Source: Pseudoxanthomonas sp. J35 (GTDB taxonomy: Bacteria > Pseudomonadota > Gammaproteobacteria > Xanthomonadales > Xanthomonadaceae). Taken from it: 64,000 bases of DNA. A program made the translations under genes and the position numbers. The stretch covers positions 62,001 through 126,000 of the forward strand of contig NZ_AZVB01000008.1 in assembly GCF_000513995.1 (NCBI RefSeq), written 5' to 3'. Shown one piece after another: positions 7,823-17,378 of this stretch. Each line of letters begins with the position of its first letter. The stretch's first letter is position 1. The notes below the pieces were generated by a model. It was not told the DNA's origin. It saw only the letters and a program-made list of their open reading frames with translations, and made no database searches.

Positions 7823-10225
7823 TCATCCCCGGGCAACCGGGCGCAAGCGCAGGCGCAGCGCGTTGCCGACCACCGAGACCGAGCTGAGGCTCATTGCCAG
7901 CGCCGCCAGCATCGGCGACATCACCAGGCCGGTGAACGGGTACAGCACGCCCGCCGCGACCGGCACGCCAAGCGCGTTGTAGAACAGGGCGAAGCCCAGG
8001 TTCTGGCGCATGTTGCGCACGGTCGCGCGCGAGACCCCGATGGCGTCGGCGATGCCGCGCAGGTCGCCACGCACCAGGGTGACCTGGGCGCTGGACATGG
8101 CCACGTCGGTGCCGGTGCCCATGGCGATGCCGACGTCCGCCGCGGCCAGCGCGGGCGCGTCGTTGATGCCGTCGCCGGCCATCGCCACGCGCCGGCCTTC
8201 GCGCTGCAGGCGCGAAACCAGTTCGACCTTGGCGGCCGGGGTCATCTCGCCGTGAGCCTCGTCGATGCCCAAGCGCGCGGCGGTCCAGCGCACCGTGGCC
8301 TCGCCGTCGCCGCTGGCAACGATGATGCGCAGGCCGGCCGCGTGGAGGCGTGCAAGGGCCGCGGCCGTGGTCTCCTTGATCGTGTCGGCGACCGCGAGCA
8401 GGCCCGCCGCTGCGCCGTCGATCGCCAGGAACACGACGCTGGCGCCTTCGCTGCGCAGCGCTTCAGCGCGGGCCTGCAGGGACTGCACGTCGACGCGTGC
8501 CTCCTGCATCAACGCCGCCGAGCCGAGCAACAGCGCGCTTCCATCGACCCGGCCACGCACGCCGGCACCGGTATCCGCTTCGAACTCCTGTGTCGGCAGC
8601 AGGGCGATGCCGCGGCGTCGGGCCTCGGCGACGATCGCGATCGCCAACGGATGCTCGCTGCCGGCCTCCAGGCTGGCGGCCAGTTGCAGCACGCGGTCTT
8701 CCGCGTGCGCTGCGATAACGACGAGTTCTCGGAACGCGGGGCGGCCTTCGGTGAGGGTACCGGTCTTGTCGACCACCACGGTGTCCACCTGCTGCAGGCG
8801 TTCGAGCGCCTCGGCGTCGCGGAACAGCACGCCCAGCCGCGCGGCGCGGCCGGTGGCCACCATCACCGACATCGGCGTGGCTAAGCCCAGCGCACACGGG
8901 CAGGCGATGATCAGGACCGAGACGGCGCTGAGGATGGCGCGGCTCCAGGCCGGGTCCGGTCCGAACAGGCCCCAGGCCAGCAGGCTGGCCACGGCCACGA
9001 CGGCCACGCCCAGCACGAACCAGCGCGCCACCCGGTCGGCCAGCTTCTGCATCGGCGCGCGCGAACGCTGCGCCTGCGCCACCAGCTGCACGATGCGGGC
9101 CAGCACCGTATCCGCGCCGACCCGGGTCGCGCGCACCACCAGCGCGCCGGTGCCGTTGAGGGTCGCGCCGACCACGGCATCGCCCGGTGCCTTCGCCACC
9201 GGCATCGGTTCGCCGCTGAGCATGGATTCGTCCACGTGCGAGCGGCCCTCCAGGACCACCGCGTCGACCGGCACCTTCTCGCCGGGGCGCACGCGCAGGC
9301 GGTCGCCGGGCCGCAGCTCGGCCACGGACACGTCCTCCTCGCTGCCGTCGTCGCGCAGCCGGCGCGCGGTGGCCGGCGCCAGCTCCAGCAGCTCGCGCAG
9401 CGCCGAGGAGGTGCGCGAGCGCGCGCCCAGTTCCAGCAGCTGCCCGAGCAGGGTGAGCGAGACGATGGTCGCGGCCGCCTCGAAGTAGACGCCGGCGCGG
9501 CCATGCTCGTGGAAGGCGGCCGGGAACCAGCTCGGCGCCAGCGTGGCGACGACGCTGTAGCCGTACGCGGCCAGCACGCCGGTGCCGATCAGCGTCCACA
9601 TGTTCGGGGTGCGCGTGGCCAGCGACGTGGCCCAGCGCTGCAGGAACGGCCAGCCGCACCACAGCACCACCGGCGTGGCCAGGACCAGCTCGATCCAGCT
9701 GCGCGTCGCCGCGCCCACGCCGGGCAGCAGCTGGTGTCCCCACATCGCCAGCAGCATGGTCGCCGCGGTCAGCGGCAGCGAGACGATGAAGCGGCGGCGG
9801 AAGTCGGTGCGTTCCGGATTCTCGCCTTCGTCGAGCGAGGGCATCATCGGCTCCAGCGCCATGCCGCAGACCGGGCAGGTCCCGGGGCCATCGCGCACGA
9901 TTTCCGGATCCATCGGACAGGTGTACAGCGTGCCGGCGGGCGCCGGTTCCGGCGTTGGCGCCGGCTTCTCGCCGGTGTAGCGCGCCGGGTCGGCCAGGAA
10001 ACGTTCGCGGCAGCGCGCCGCGCAGAAGTACCAAGTGCGGCCACGATGCGCGACATGGTGCGGAGTGCGTTCCGGGTCCACGCTCATCCCGCAGACCGGG
10101 TCGATCTCGCGGCGCCCGGACGGCGGGGCAGCATGCGCGGCCGCGGCTGCCTCGTGGCCCTTCGGAGCGCCGTGCTGGCAGCAGCAGCTGCGGGCGGGGG
10201 AGGGGGCTGCGTCGTGGCCGTTCAT
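7823..10225 (-). CDS. copA: Cu(I)-exporting P1B-type ATPase, copy 1
   Basis: An 800-residue copper pump. In place of HMA domains, the N-terminus has a His/Cys-rich stretch, a YHS-like domain ([10 protein letters not shown], then [10 protein letters not shown]) and a heavy-metal-binding HMBD segment ([20 protein letters not shown]). The transmembrane copper motif CPC lies in [13 protein letters not shown] near residue 442, the phosphorylation site DKTGTLTEG near 485, then SEHPLA and GDGIND. These place it among Cu(I) exporters of the inner membrane. The start overlaps the cueR stop (ATGA, 10222-10225), so translation is coupled. A close paralogue lies at 36510 with the same layout. Confidence 0.95.
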   Translation of the reverse strand: MNGHDAAPSPARSCCCQHGAPKGHEAAAAAHAAPPSGRREIDPVCGMSVDPERTPHHVAHRGRTWYFCAARCRERFLADPARYTGEKPAPTPEPAPAGTLYTCPMDPEIVRDGPGTCPVCGMALEPMMPSLDEGENPERTDFRRRFIVSLPLTAATMLLAMWGHQLLPGVGAATRSWIELVLATPVVLWCGWPFLQRWATSLATRTPNMWTLIGTGVLAAYGYSVVATLAPSWFPAAFHEHGRAGVYFEAAATIVSLTLLGQLLELGARSRTSSALRELLELAPATARRLRDDGSEEDVSVAELRPGDRLRVRPGEKVPVDAVVLEGRSHVDESMLSGEPMPVAKAPGDAVVGATLNGTGALVVRATRVGADTVLARIVQLVAQAQRSRAPMQKLADRVARWFVLGVAVVAVASLLAWGLFGPDPAWSRAILSAVSVLIIACPCALGLATPMSVMVATGRAARLGVLFRDAEALERLQQVDTVVVDKTGTLTEGRPAFRELVVIAAHAEDRVLQLAASLEAGSEHPLAIAIVAEARRRGIALLPTQEFEADTGAGVRGRVDGSALLLGSAALMQEARVDVQSLQARAEALRSEGASVVFLAIDGAAAGLLAVADTIKETTAAALARLHAAGLRIIVASGDGEATVRWTAARLGIDEAHGEMTPAAKVELVSRLQREGRRVAMAGDGINDAPALAAADVGIAMGTGTDVAMSSAQVTLVRGDLRGIADAIGVSRATVRNMRQNLGFALFYNALGVPVAAGVLYPFTGLVMSPMLAALAMSLSSVSVVGNALRLRLRPVARG

Positions 10226-10620
10226 TCGCGCTCTCCGGCCAGGGCGGACATGATCGGGCACTCGCTCAGCGAGCCGTGCCCGGGGCAGGCCGCGACCAGT
10301 TCCTGCAGCGCGTTGCGGACGCGCTGCAGCTCCTCGATGCGCTGCTCGATCAGCTGCAGTTTCTCCCACGCCGTGGTGCGGACCGCCGCCATGTCGCCGC
10401 TGCGGTTGTCGCTGAGGGCGAGCAGGCCGCGGATCTCGTCCAGGCCGAAGCCCAGCTCCTTGGCGCGGCGGATGAAGCGCAGCCGGCGCACGTCGTCCGG
10501 TCCGTATTCGCGGTAGCCGTTGGCGGCGCGGCGCGGAGGCGGGAGCACCTGCTCGCGTTCGTAGTAGCGGATGGTGTCGATGGCGACCCGGGTCTGCCGG
10601 GCAAGCTGGCCGATGTTCAT
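10222..10620 (-). CDS. cueR: CueR-type copper-responsive MerR regulator, copy 1
   Basis: A 132-residue MerR-family activator. The N-terminal winged helix ([20 protein letters not shown]) is followed by a dimerisation coiled coil and a metal loop with Cys112 and Cys121 ([12 protein letters not shown]), the two-thiolate pattern of Cu(I)/Ag(I)/Au(I) sensors. It should bind and distort its own promoter (dyad at 10654-10675) and switch on itself and copA, whose start overlaps its stop by four bases. Regulator before target in the same transcript differs from E. coli, where cueR diverges. Confidence 0.92.
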   Translation of the reverse strand: MNIGQLARQTRVAIDTIRYYEREQVLPPPRRAANGYREYGPDDVRRLRFIRRAKELGFGLDEIRGLLALSDNRSGDMAAVRTTAWEKLQLIEQRIEELQRVRNALQELVAACPGHGSLSECPIMSALAGERE

Positions 10621-10644
10621 GGCGGCACCAATGGAGAGGGAGCC

Positions 10645-10678
10645 CTATTGTCGACCCTGGACCTTGCTCAAGGGTCAA
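10645..10678 (-). promoter_or_regulatory. CueR operator/promoter of cueR-copA copy 1
   Basis: On the minus strand, TTGACC (10678-10673) and GACAAT (10652-10647) are 20 bases apart, the stretched spacing activated by MerR-type regulators. The spacer is centred on a dyad: ACCCTGGA (10654-10661) and TCAAGGGT (10668-10675) on the plus strand around six bases. A closely similar dyad precedes the second cueR at 36058. Confidence 0.8.
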
Positions 10679-10911
10679 GGGTCGCCAGCTCTGCTCGCAT
10701 CACTTCAAGTTGTCGACATACGTAATTGATATAAAGTGAAATTGCTGATTCCCTGGTTCTGCAATCCGGAGAGCTCCCGGCCCCCCGGCCTCGCCATCCA
10801 GGGCCGGAAGCGGCGCCGACGGGCGCGCGACCTTTCATGCGCCCATAACAGGCGGGCGAAGCAGCATGGTCCCCGGCCAGCCCCGGTGCGGGCGGGGCAG
10901 CGGAGCGAGCC

Positions 10912-11400
10912 ATGGCATCCGATATCAAGATCTCCAGGCTCCACCTCACCGCGATGGTCGTCGGCAGCATGGTCGGTGCCGGCATCTTCGCCCTCCCGAG
11001 TACCTTCGCCGGCGCCACCGGCCCGCTGGGTGCGCTGATCGCCTGGGTGATCGCCGGCACCGGCATGTTCATGCTGGCGCGGGTGTTCCAGTTCCTCGCC
11101 GAGCGCAAGCCGGACCTGGACGCCGGCGTGTTCGCCTACGCGCGGGAAGGCTACGGCGACTACCCCGGCTTCCTGTCCGCGTTCGGCTACTGGATGGGCA
11201 GCTGCATCGGCAACGTGTCCTACTGGGTACTGATCAAGTCCACCCTCGGCGCCTTCTTCCCGGTGTTCGGCGACGGCAACACGGTGGTCGCCATCCTGGT
11301 CGCCTCGGTGGGCATTTGGCTGTTCCACTTCATGATCCTGCGCGGGGTGAAGCAGGCCGCGGCGATCAACTACGTGGTGACGATCGCCAAGGTGGTACCG
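10912..11400 (+). pseudogene. APC-family amino-acid permease, N-terminal fragment
   Basis: The ATG at 10912 begins a clear permease of the amino acid-polyamine-organocation superfamily, resembling arginine/ornithine antiporters: MVVGSMVGAGIFALPS in the first helix, then about four helices up to VVTIAKVVPI near 11400. The family has about 12 helices and 450-480 residues; here only about 163 residues remain. After about 11400 the sequence turns into the C-terminal tail of a helicase in another frame, so the gene is cut by a deletion. A product, if made, would be membrane-embedded and inactive. Confidence 0.8.
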
Positions 11401-11805
11401 ATCTCGGCGCCGGCTACGCGCTGCACGTGGTGGCCAAGGTCGCGGTCATGGCCGATTCGGCCGACCTGCAGAAGGCGGTCGGCAGCGGCGACGGTGCCTG
11501 GTCCGCCACCGCCGACGGGCGGGGCAGGGGACAGCTGCGCGGGCTGGATGGCAGCGCCGTCGACCCGGACCGCCACGACAGCTTCCTGCCCACGGTCTAC
11601 CTCTACGACAACTATCCCGGCGGCATGGGCCAGAGCGAGCCGCTGTGGCACCGCCAGCGCGAACTGGTCAAGCGCGCCCGCGAACTGGTCGAAGCCTGCG
11701 GCTGCAAGGGTGGCTGCCCGGCCTGTGTCGGCCACGCAGGAAGATGCCGAAACCACACCGCGTGCCCTGGCGCTGCGCGTGCTGGCCGCGCTGGAGGCTG
11801 CGTGA
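11397..11805 (+). pseudogene. C-terminal remnant of a YprA/MrfA-like DEAD helicase
   Basis: From about 11400 a frame reads GAGYALHVVAKVAVMAD and then FLPTVYLYDNYPGGMG and CGCKGGCPACVG. These are typical of the C-terminal DUF1998 zinc-cysteine region of YprA/MrfA helicases. A frameshift near 11735 moves the end (EDAETTPRALALRVLAALEAA, stop 11803-11805) to the next frame; one base seems lost after CPACVG. All helicase motifs are gone. In many proteobacteria this helicase is followed by a YprB-like RNase H-fold gene, which is exactly what follows here, overlapping its stop. Confidence 0.75.
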
Positions 11806-12626
11806 GCGTTTCCCTGGCCAAGCTGCAGCAGCTCAAACGCCAGGCCGGCGCGGCACCAGCGCGCCCGCCGCGGCCGGCGCAGGCAACCGGAGCGGACCTC
11901 TCGCTGGACCACTTGCGCAGCCTGCTGCGCGTGCGTGGCCGCGGGCCGGAGCCCGTGGTCCGCGGCGACCGCAGCCTTCCCGGCACCGAGATCGCGCCCG
12001 GCCTGTTCTTCGTCGAAGAGTTCCTGCCGGATCCGGAGGTGCCGCCGGTACTCGACGGAAGCTTCGACCGGGGCGAACCGGTCGCGACCGGCGACGTGCT
12101 GTTCTTCGACACCGAAAGCACCGGCCTGGCCGGTGGCACCGGTACCCGCGCATTCATGATCGGCGCAGCCGACTGGTGCGGCCCGCGCCTGCGCATCCGC
12201 CAGCTCACCCTGGCGAGCATGGGCGCCGAGCGGGACATGCTCGACGCCTTCGCCGGCTGGCTGCAGCCGCACACCGTCCTGTGCAGCTACAACGGCAAGT
12301 GCTACGACGCGCCGCTGCTCAACACCCGCTACCGGCTGGCCCGGCGCACCAGTCCGCTGCCCGGCCTGCGCCACGTCGACCTGCTGTACCCGACCCGCCG
12401 CAGCTACCGCGGCGTCTACGAGAACTGCCGCCTGGCCACCATCGAACGCCATGTGCTGAAGATCGTGCGCGAGGACGACCTGCCGGGTTCGGAAGCGCCG
12501 GCGGCATGGCTGGGCTACATCCGTGGTGGCGGCAGCGCACTGCTGCGGCGGGTGCTGGTGCACAACCGGCAGGACGTGATCACGCTGTCGCGGCTGCTGG
12601 GGTGGCTGGCAGCGGCCGCGGACTGA
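11802..12626 (+). CDS. YprB-like ribonuclease H-fold exonuclease
   Basis: A 274-residue protein starting at GTG 11802, which overlaps the stop of the helicase remnant (GTGA). After a basic N-terminal arm it has an RNase H-like DEDD domain: FFDTESTGLAGGTGTRAF near residue 104 carries the first D and E, CSYNGKCYDAPLLNTRY carries the second D, and HNRQDVITLSRLL near the end carries the last. The YprB family is predicted to work with the YprA helicase on nucleic acids. Here the partner is reduced to a fragment, so this gene may be orphaned or may have lost its promoter. Confidence 0.85.
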   Translation: MSVSLAKLQQLKRQAGAAPARPPRPAQATGADLSLDHLRSLLRVRGRGPEPVVRGDRSLPGTEIAPGLFFVEEFLPDPEVPPVLDGSFDRGEPVATGDVLFFDTESTGLAGGTGTRAFMIGAADWCGPRLRIRQLTLASMGAERDMLDAFAGWLQPHTVLCSYNGKCYDAPLLNTRYRLARRTSPLPGLRHVDLLYPTRRSYRGVYENCRLATIERHVLKIVREDDLPGSEAPAAWLGYIRGGGSALLRRVLVHNRQDVITLSRLLGWLAAAAD

Positions 12627-12750
12627 GCCCATCGCGCAGTGCCAGCCGTGTTCGCGGGGAACCGGAGCGTGCGCATGCGACCGACGGGTCGTGATCGTCA
12701 TGGGCCGTTGTTCGCTTCCTGCGCGGGCGCGGCTGAAGCATGATGGGCCC

Positions 12751-14607
12751 ATGACCCTGATCGCCCCGAGGTGGAAACGGTCCGGCGCGCTCGTCGCCGC
12801 GTTGTCGATGTCGGTCGCCGTCGGCGCCGGTCATGCAAAGGCTCCGGAATGGCCGGTCCAGCAGCTCGAGGCCGCGCCGATACCGGCTCCCGTGGACCGC
12901 GGCTTCGCCGGGGTCATCGAGCTCGATGTCGATGCGACCGACGTGGACAGGATGCTGTTCAACGTCCGCCTGCGCCTGCCGGTGCAGCAGCCGGGGACGG
13001 TCACGCTGCTGTATCCGCGCTGGGAGACCAGCAGCCATGGTCCCAGCCTCACGGTGACCGATCTCGCCGGGCTGGTGGTGTCGGTCGACGGGCAGCCGCT
13101 GCGCTGGCGGCGCGATCCGGTCGAGCCGCATGCCTTCCATCTCGATATCCCGGCCGGTGCACGGACGATCGAGGCGAAGTACCAGGTCGTGGCCGGCGCC
13201 GACGTGCTGGCCCCGGACCTGGTCGTGGTGCCATGGCAGCGCCTGGTGGTGTACCCGGCAGGCTGGTACGCGCGGAACCTGCCGGTGCGTGCGAGCGTGG
13301 CACTGCCTCCCGGGTTGCAGGCGGTCTCGGCACTGGATGCGGCCGCGGGGCAGGGCGGGGTCGTGGTGCTCCCGGACACCCCGCTGGAGACGCTGCTCGA
13401 TTCGCCGCTCTACGCGGCGCGTCACATCACGCAGGTCGCGCTGGACTTCCCCGGCGCGGAAGCAGCGAGCTTCGACCTGATGGCCGCCCGCGCGTCGGAC
13501 CTCGCGATACCGCCGGGCCAGATGGCTGCATTGCAGCGGCTCCTCGACGAGACCGCTGCGGTGTTCGGTCCGCCACCGTTCCGCCGTTACCGCTTCCTCG
13601 CGCGGATGGAGGACGACGCCGCAAACGGCGGCAGCGAGCATCGCAGCTCCAGCGAGCTGTCGTTGCCCACCGGTTACTTCAGCGACTGGGCCAGCCAGCT
13701 CAACGGACGAGACATCATCGCCCACGAGCTGGTCCATGCCTGGAACGGCCTCTACCGCGTGCCCGCCGACCTGTGGACGCCCACGCCGAACAGCCCGCAA
13801 GGCGGCAGCCTGCTCTGGGCCTACGAGGGACAGAGCGAGTTCTGGGCGCGGATCCTCGCCGCGCGTGCCGGGCTCCGCAACCACCAGGAGACGCTGGACC
13901 AGCTGGCCCTCGACGCCGTGCTGGTCTCCGCCCGGCCCGGGCGCACCTGGCGGAGCCTGTCCGACGACGTGAACTATCCGGCCTTCATGCTGCGCAAGCC
14001 GGTCCCCTGGCAGGACTGGCAGCGGCGCAAGGACTACTACCCGGAAGGCGTGATGCTCTGGCTGGCCGTGGATGCACGGCTGCGCGAGCTCAGCGAGGGA
14101 GCCAAAGGCATCGACGATTTCGCGCGCGCCTTCTTCGCGGGGGCGGCTGCCGATGCACCGGCGAGGACGTACACCTTCGACAGCCTGTGCGACGCGCTCG
14201 AGTCCATCGTTCCCGGCGACTGGAGCACCTACCTGCGTGGCTGGATCGACGGCCACGGCGAATTCGACACCCTGGCCGGACTGCGCCAGCACGGCTGGGC
14301 GCTGGCATACGCCGAGACGCCGACGGCCACCTTCCGCCAGCACGAGGCGGAGGAAGGCATCACCGATCTCTCCTACTCGCTGGGACTGAAGGTGAACGGC
14401 AACGGCGTGGTCCGCGCCGTGTCCTGGGAGGGACCGGCCTTCCAGGCGCGGCTCGCGCCCGGCAGCCGGATCCTCGAGGTCCACGGTGAGCCTTTCAGCA
14501 ACGCACGCCTTGCAGCCTGGACGACATCGAGGGGCCGCGGGGTGGTGTGCCCGCGCCCGGCCCGCACGCCCTCGCAGCAGTGTGGACGGCGCGCAGCGGT
14601 TTGCTAG
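12751..14607 (+). CDS. M61-family metallopeptidase with PDZ domain
   Basis: A 618-residue exported protease. The start at 12751 gives a short signal peptide ending near AGHAKA. The zinc-binding site HELVH in IIAHELVHAWNG lies near residue 325, with the downstream SLLWAYEGQSEFW glutamate region typical of M61 glycyl aminopeptidase relatives. A PDZ-like domain (LGLKVNGNGVVRAVSW, GSRILEVHGEPF) begins near residue 540. The last about 30 residues (from AAWTTSRGRG, rich in Arg and Pro) do not look like a PDZ end, so the 3' part may be altered by a deletion or frameshift. It probably degrades peptides in the periplasm. Confidence 0.85.
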   Translation: MTLIAPRWKRSGALVAALSMSVAVGAGHAKAPEWPVQQLEAAPIPAPVDRGFAGVIELDVDATDVDRMLFNVRLRLPVQQPGTVTLLYPRWETSSHGPSLTVTDLAGLVVSVDGQPLRWRRDPVEPHAFHLDIPAGARTIEAKYQVVAGADVLAPDLVVVPWQRLVVYPAGWYARNLPVRASVALPPGLQAVSALDAAAGQGGVVVLPDTPLETLLDSPLYAARHITQVALDFPGAEAASFDLMAARASDLAIPPGQMAALQRLLDETAAVFGPPPFRRYRFLARMEDDAANGGSEHRSSSELSLPTGYFSDWASQLNGRDIIAHELVHAWNGLYRVPADLWTPTPNSPQGGSLLWAYEGQSEFWARILAARAGLRNHQETLDQLALDAVLVSARPGRTWRSLSDDVNYPAFMLRKPVPWQDWQRRKDYYPEGVMLWLAVDARLRELSEGAKGIDDFARAFFAGAAADAPARTYTFDSLCDALESIVPGDWSTYLRGWIDGHGEFDTLAGLRQHGWALAYAETPTATFRQHEAEEGITDLSYSLGLKVNGNGVVRAVSWEGPAFQARLAPGSRILEVHGEPFSNARLAAWTTSRGRGVVCPRPARTPSQQCGRRAAVC

Positions 14608-14647
14608 CATCCGCCCCAGGAGAACCACCCACGGTCAAGGAGAGACC

Positions 14648-15094
14648 ATGGCATCCTGCAGGCTTGCTGCGTCCAGTCTGTTCGTCACCTTGCTGGCAAT
14701 GGGGCCGGCCTTCGGCCAGGCCATCAACAAGTGCACGCATCCGGTCACCGGCAAGGTGGCGTACTCCTCTTCGCCATGCCCGACCACGGCCGAGGAATGG
14801 CGACGCGAGTTCGATGGCACCGGGAACCCGAATGATCGGGACCGGATGTCGGCGGCCGAGGCCAATGCCCGCATCGCGTCCTACGAACGCCAGGCCAGGC
14901 CTGCGCAGGCAGTACGTGTGCCGGCCGCCGGTCGCAGCGCCTCCCAGGGCGGCGTGATCCCGGTAACCGGCGGCAGCCAATGCCGGGACGCGAAGGCCCG
15001 CCGGGACCGGCTGCTGTACGAAGCCGGCCCACGCCCGTCGATCGAGTACCGCCGTGCCCTCGACAAGGAAGTGCAGGCCGCCTGCAAGTTCTAG
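14648..15094 (+). CDS. Exported DUF4124-like protein
   Basis: A 148-residue protein with an AAGGAGAG ribosome site before the ATG at 14648 and a cleavable signal peptide (hydrophobic core to residue 22, AFGQ). The mature part opens with KCTHPVTGKVAYSSSPCP, the two-cysteine pattern seen in DUF4124 proteins, then a charged middle and a C-terminal segment with CRDAKARRDRLLYE and a last Cys. Function unknown. It stands alone between the peptidase gene and the AraC gene. Confidence 0.8.
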   Translation: MASCRLAASSLFVTLLAMGPAFGQAINKCTHPVTGKVAYSSSPCPTTAEEWRREFDGTGNPNDRDRMSAAEANARIASYERQARPAQAVRVPAAGRSASQGGVIPVTGGSQCRDAKARRDRLLYEAGPRPSIEYRRALDKEVQAACKF

Positions 15095-15148
15095 CTGCAG
15101 GCAGACGCGAGAACCGGACACCGCCTGACTGGGGGAACTGTTCCCGGC

Positions 15149-16219
15149 TCAGACGCCCAACGCGGAAGCGCCTTCCGTCCGCTCTTTCCGGCTTGCCTCG
15201 AACGGGTCCAGATGTGTCTCTTCCTGCTCCTGCAAACCAGCTCCGGCGCTGCGCGCGTAGCGCGCCGGCGGACTCCCGACATGCCGCGAGAAAGCGACGC
15301 TGAAGGTGCTGGCCGAACTGTAGCCCACGCGCTGGGCGACCTCGGCTATGCCGATGTCGCCGTGCCGCAGGAGGTCCCTGGCCAGCGCCATGCGCCAGGC
15401 CAGCAGGTACTCCATCGGCGGCATGCCCATCACCCGGTTGAAGCGGTCGAAGAAGGCGGAGCGGGAGAGGGCGGCTTCCCTGGCCAGCTCGTTGATGGTC
15501 CAGCCTCGTGCAGGTTCCGCATGCATCGCCCGGATCGCCGCGGCCAGGCGCGGATCCGACAGCGCCTGGACCAGGCCGCGGTCCACGCCCGATCCGCTGG
15601 CCGAACGCAGCGCCTCGATGAACAGCACGTCCAGCAGGCGCGCCAGCACGAGGTCGCGCGCGGGCCTGCTGTCGCGCGACTCCTCGCCCAGCATGCGCAC
15701 CAGCGTGGCCAGCCGGTGCTCACCGCGGATATGGATCAGCTGCGGCATCAGCGGGACCAGCAGGGCCGCGTCTGGCGAATCGAAGCTGCAATGCCCGGCC
15801 AGGATGCGCATGTCGGTCGGTCCGTGCTGCACCCCGATGCGGTAGAAGCCCTTGTCCAGTTCGACCGGAATCGAGTGGGTCGTGGAGTCCACCTCGTGCA
15901 CGCTGGACATGGTGACGCCGTAGGCGGCCGGGACCAGCACGAAATCCCCGGCCTGCAGGACCACCGTGTCGCTACCTTCGAGCATCAGCCGGCAGCCGCC
16001 CTCGATGACGACGCAATAGAACGGGTCCCCGCCATCCGAACGGCTGACCCGCCACGGCCCGGCGCCGACCACCTGCTTGGAAAAGCGGGCGGTGGGCTTG
16101 AGGAGCAGGACGATCTCCGCCAGTGGATCGACTATTGCCGGACCCCTGCAAACGGAAAAAGGACTTTCGATTGTAGGCAGTACGGGCTCCGTCGCATACC
16201 TTGGTGACTCGCCCACCAC
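15149..16219 (-). CDS. AraC-family regulator with cupin sensor domain
   Basis: A 356-residue regulator. Residues 30-215 form an AraC-type cupin domain of the Cupin_6 kind (PFYCVVIEGGCRLML, AGDFVLVPAAYGVTM). The C-terminal two helix-turn-helix units include INELAREAALSRSAFFDRF and IGIAEVAQRVGYSSASTF. The start is a GTG at 16219 (two GTG codons in a row); a later start is possible because the usual family start corresponds to VDPLAEIVLLL. The SDR gene diverges 14 bases away, and family members commonly control such a neighbour, so SDR expression is the likely target. Confidence 0.9.
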   Translation of the reverse strand: MVGESPRYATEPVLPTIESPFSVCRGPAIVDPLAEIVLLLKPTARFSKQVVGAGPWRVSRSDGGDPFYCVVIEGGCRLMLEGSDTVVLQAGDFVLVPAAYGVTMSSVHEVDSTTHSIPVELDKGFYRIGVQHGPTDMRILAGHCSFDSPDAALLVPLMPQLIHIRGEHRLATLVRMLGEESRDSRPARDLVLARLLDVLFIEALRSASGSGVDRGLVQALSDPRLAAAIRAMHAEPARGWTINELAREAALSRSAFFDRFNRVMGMPPMEYLLAWRMALARDLLRHGDIGIAEVAQRVGYSSASTFSVAFSRHVGSPPARYARSAGAGLQEQEETHLDPFEASRKERTEGASALGV

Positions 16220-16233
16220 TCGCGAGACCCCGC

Positions 16234-16981
16234 ATGAAGACCGTACTGATCACCGGCTGCTCCTCCGGCTTCGGGCTGGACACCGCCCGTTACTTCCTGG
16301 AACGGGACTGGCGCGTCGTCGCCACCATGCGCACCCCGCGCGATGACCTGCTGCCGGCCTCCCCGAACCTGTGGGTGATTCCGCTGGATGTCGCCGACCC
16401 GCAGGGCATCCAGGCCGCGGTCGCCGGGGCAGGGGAGGTCGATGTGCTCGTCAACAACGCCGGCTTCGGCGCCCGGCGCCGTTCGAGCTGATGGACATGG
16501 AGACCGTTCGGGGCCTGTTCGAGACCAATATCTTCGGCACCATCGCCATGGCCCAGGCCGTGCTCCCGAGATGCGCGAGCGCGGGTCGGGCGTCATCATC
16601 AACGTGACCTCCAGCGCGATCTACAAGCCGCTGCCGCTGAGCGGCGCCTACCGCGCCTCCAAGGCGGCGGTGAACGCCACCACCGAATCGCTGGCCGCCG
16701 AGATCGCCCAGTTCGGCCTGCGCGCGCACCTGGTCCTGCCCGGATCCTCCGGCGAGACCCGCTTCCGCGAGTCCGCGCGGAGCGGCCTGCGCGGTTTCGA
16801 CGACCCGGTGTACGGCCAGTTCATGCAGCACACCATCGCCCGCATGGCCAACTCCGTCGGCCCAGGGACGCGTTCCCGGGACGTCGCCGAAGCGGTCTGG
16901 CGCGCGGCGACCGATCCGGCCGCGCCGCTCTACATCCCGGCCGGTGCGGACGCGGAGCAGTGGGCAGCCGAGGCGAAGTGA
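16234..16981 (+). pseudogene. Short-chain dehydrogenase/reductase with two frameshifts
   Basis: The ATG at 16234 begins a good SDR: LITGCSSGFGLDTA (cofactor motif) and VDVLVNNAGFG. Near 16470 the frame shifts; FELMDMETVRGLFETNIFG then continues in another frame. Near 16570 a second shift leads to SGVIINVTSSAIYKPLPLSG and the catalytic YRASKAA, ending at 16981. Each shift fits loss of one base in a short run (a C near 16471, a G near 16569). Either the gene is dead or the assembly has two base errors; if corrected, the protein is about 249 residues and complete. Confidence 0.8.
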
Positions 16982-17293
16982 GCCGCGCATGCTGGGCCCA
17001 TGCGCCAGGCTTTCGTGGACGCGGCCGCACAGCGGAGCAGCCGCGCTTCCAGCTGGCTGCGGCCGACGAGCCCACCGGTTTCGATACGCGCCAACCGTGC
17101 CCGGACGGCTGTGCAGAACGCCAGGACTGTCCGAACCGCATCGCAAAGCCATCGGGGGAAGCCGTGCCGCTGCATGCCCCAAGGGCCCACCGTCGAGCGG
17201 GAACACCATGCGACAGGCCGTCAGGGGAGCTGGCAACCCTGGAAACCAGCGGCGATGGGGCGCAGCAGATATCGCCCTCCGCACCCATCCTTA
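16982..17293 (+). other. Gene-poor stretch before the island
   Basis: This 312-base stretch between the SDR stop and the dif-like site has high GC and no frame that I can support as a gene. Short open frames exist on both strands but share no recognisable motif. It may be debris at the island boundary. Confidence 0.4.
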
Positions 17294-17321
17294 ATTTCGC
17301 ATAATGCACATTATGTCAACG
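17294..17321 (+). repeat. dif-like XerCD recombination site
   Basis: A 28-base site built as 11 + 6 + 11. The left arm ATTTCGCATAA (17294-17304) agrees with the XerC arm of xanthomonad and E. coli dif sites. The centre is TGCACA. The right arm TTATGTCAACG (17311-17321) matches the XerD arm consensus TTATGTTAAAT at eight of eleven positions. It lies at the start of the lower-GC island. It could be the chromosomal dif, or an attachment site of a Xer-exploiting element. Confidence 0.65.
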
Positions 17322-17378
17322 CGGCTGGGCTACTACTGGAACCTGCTGTCGGTGCTACCCAAACTCTGTCGTCTGCTC

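Noticed and set aside
12580-14628. A 682-codon minus-strand frame opposite the M61 peptidase.
   Set aside because: No recognisable domain, while the plus strand carries a signal peptide and HELVH site.
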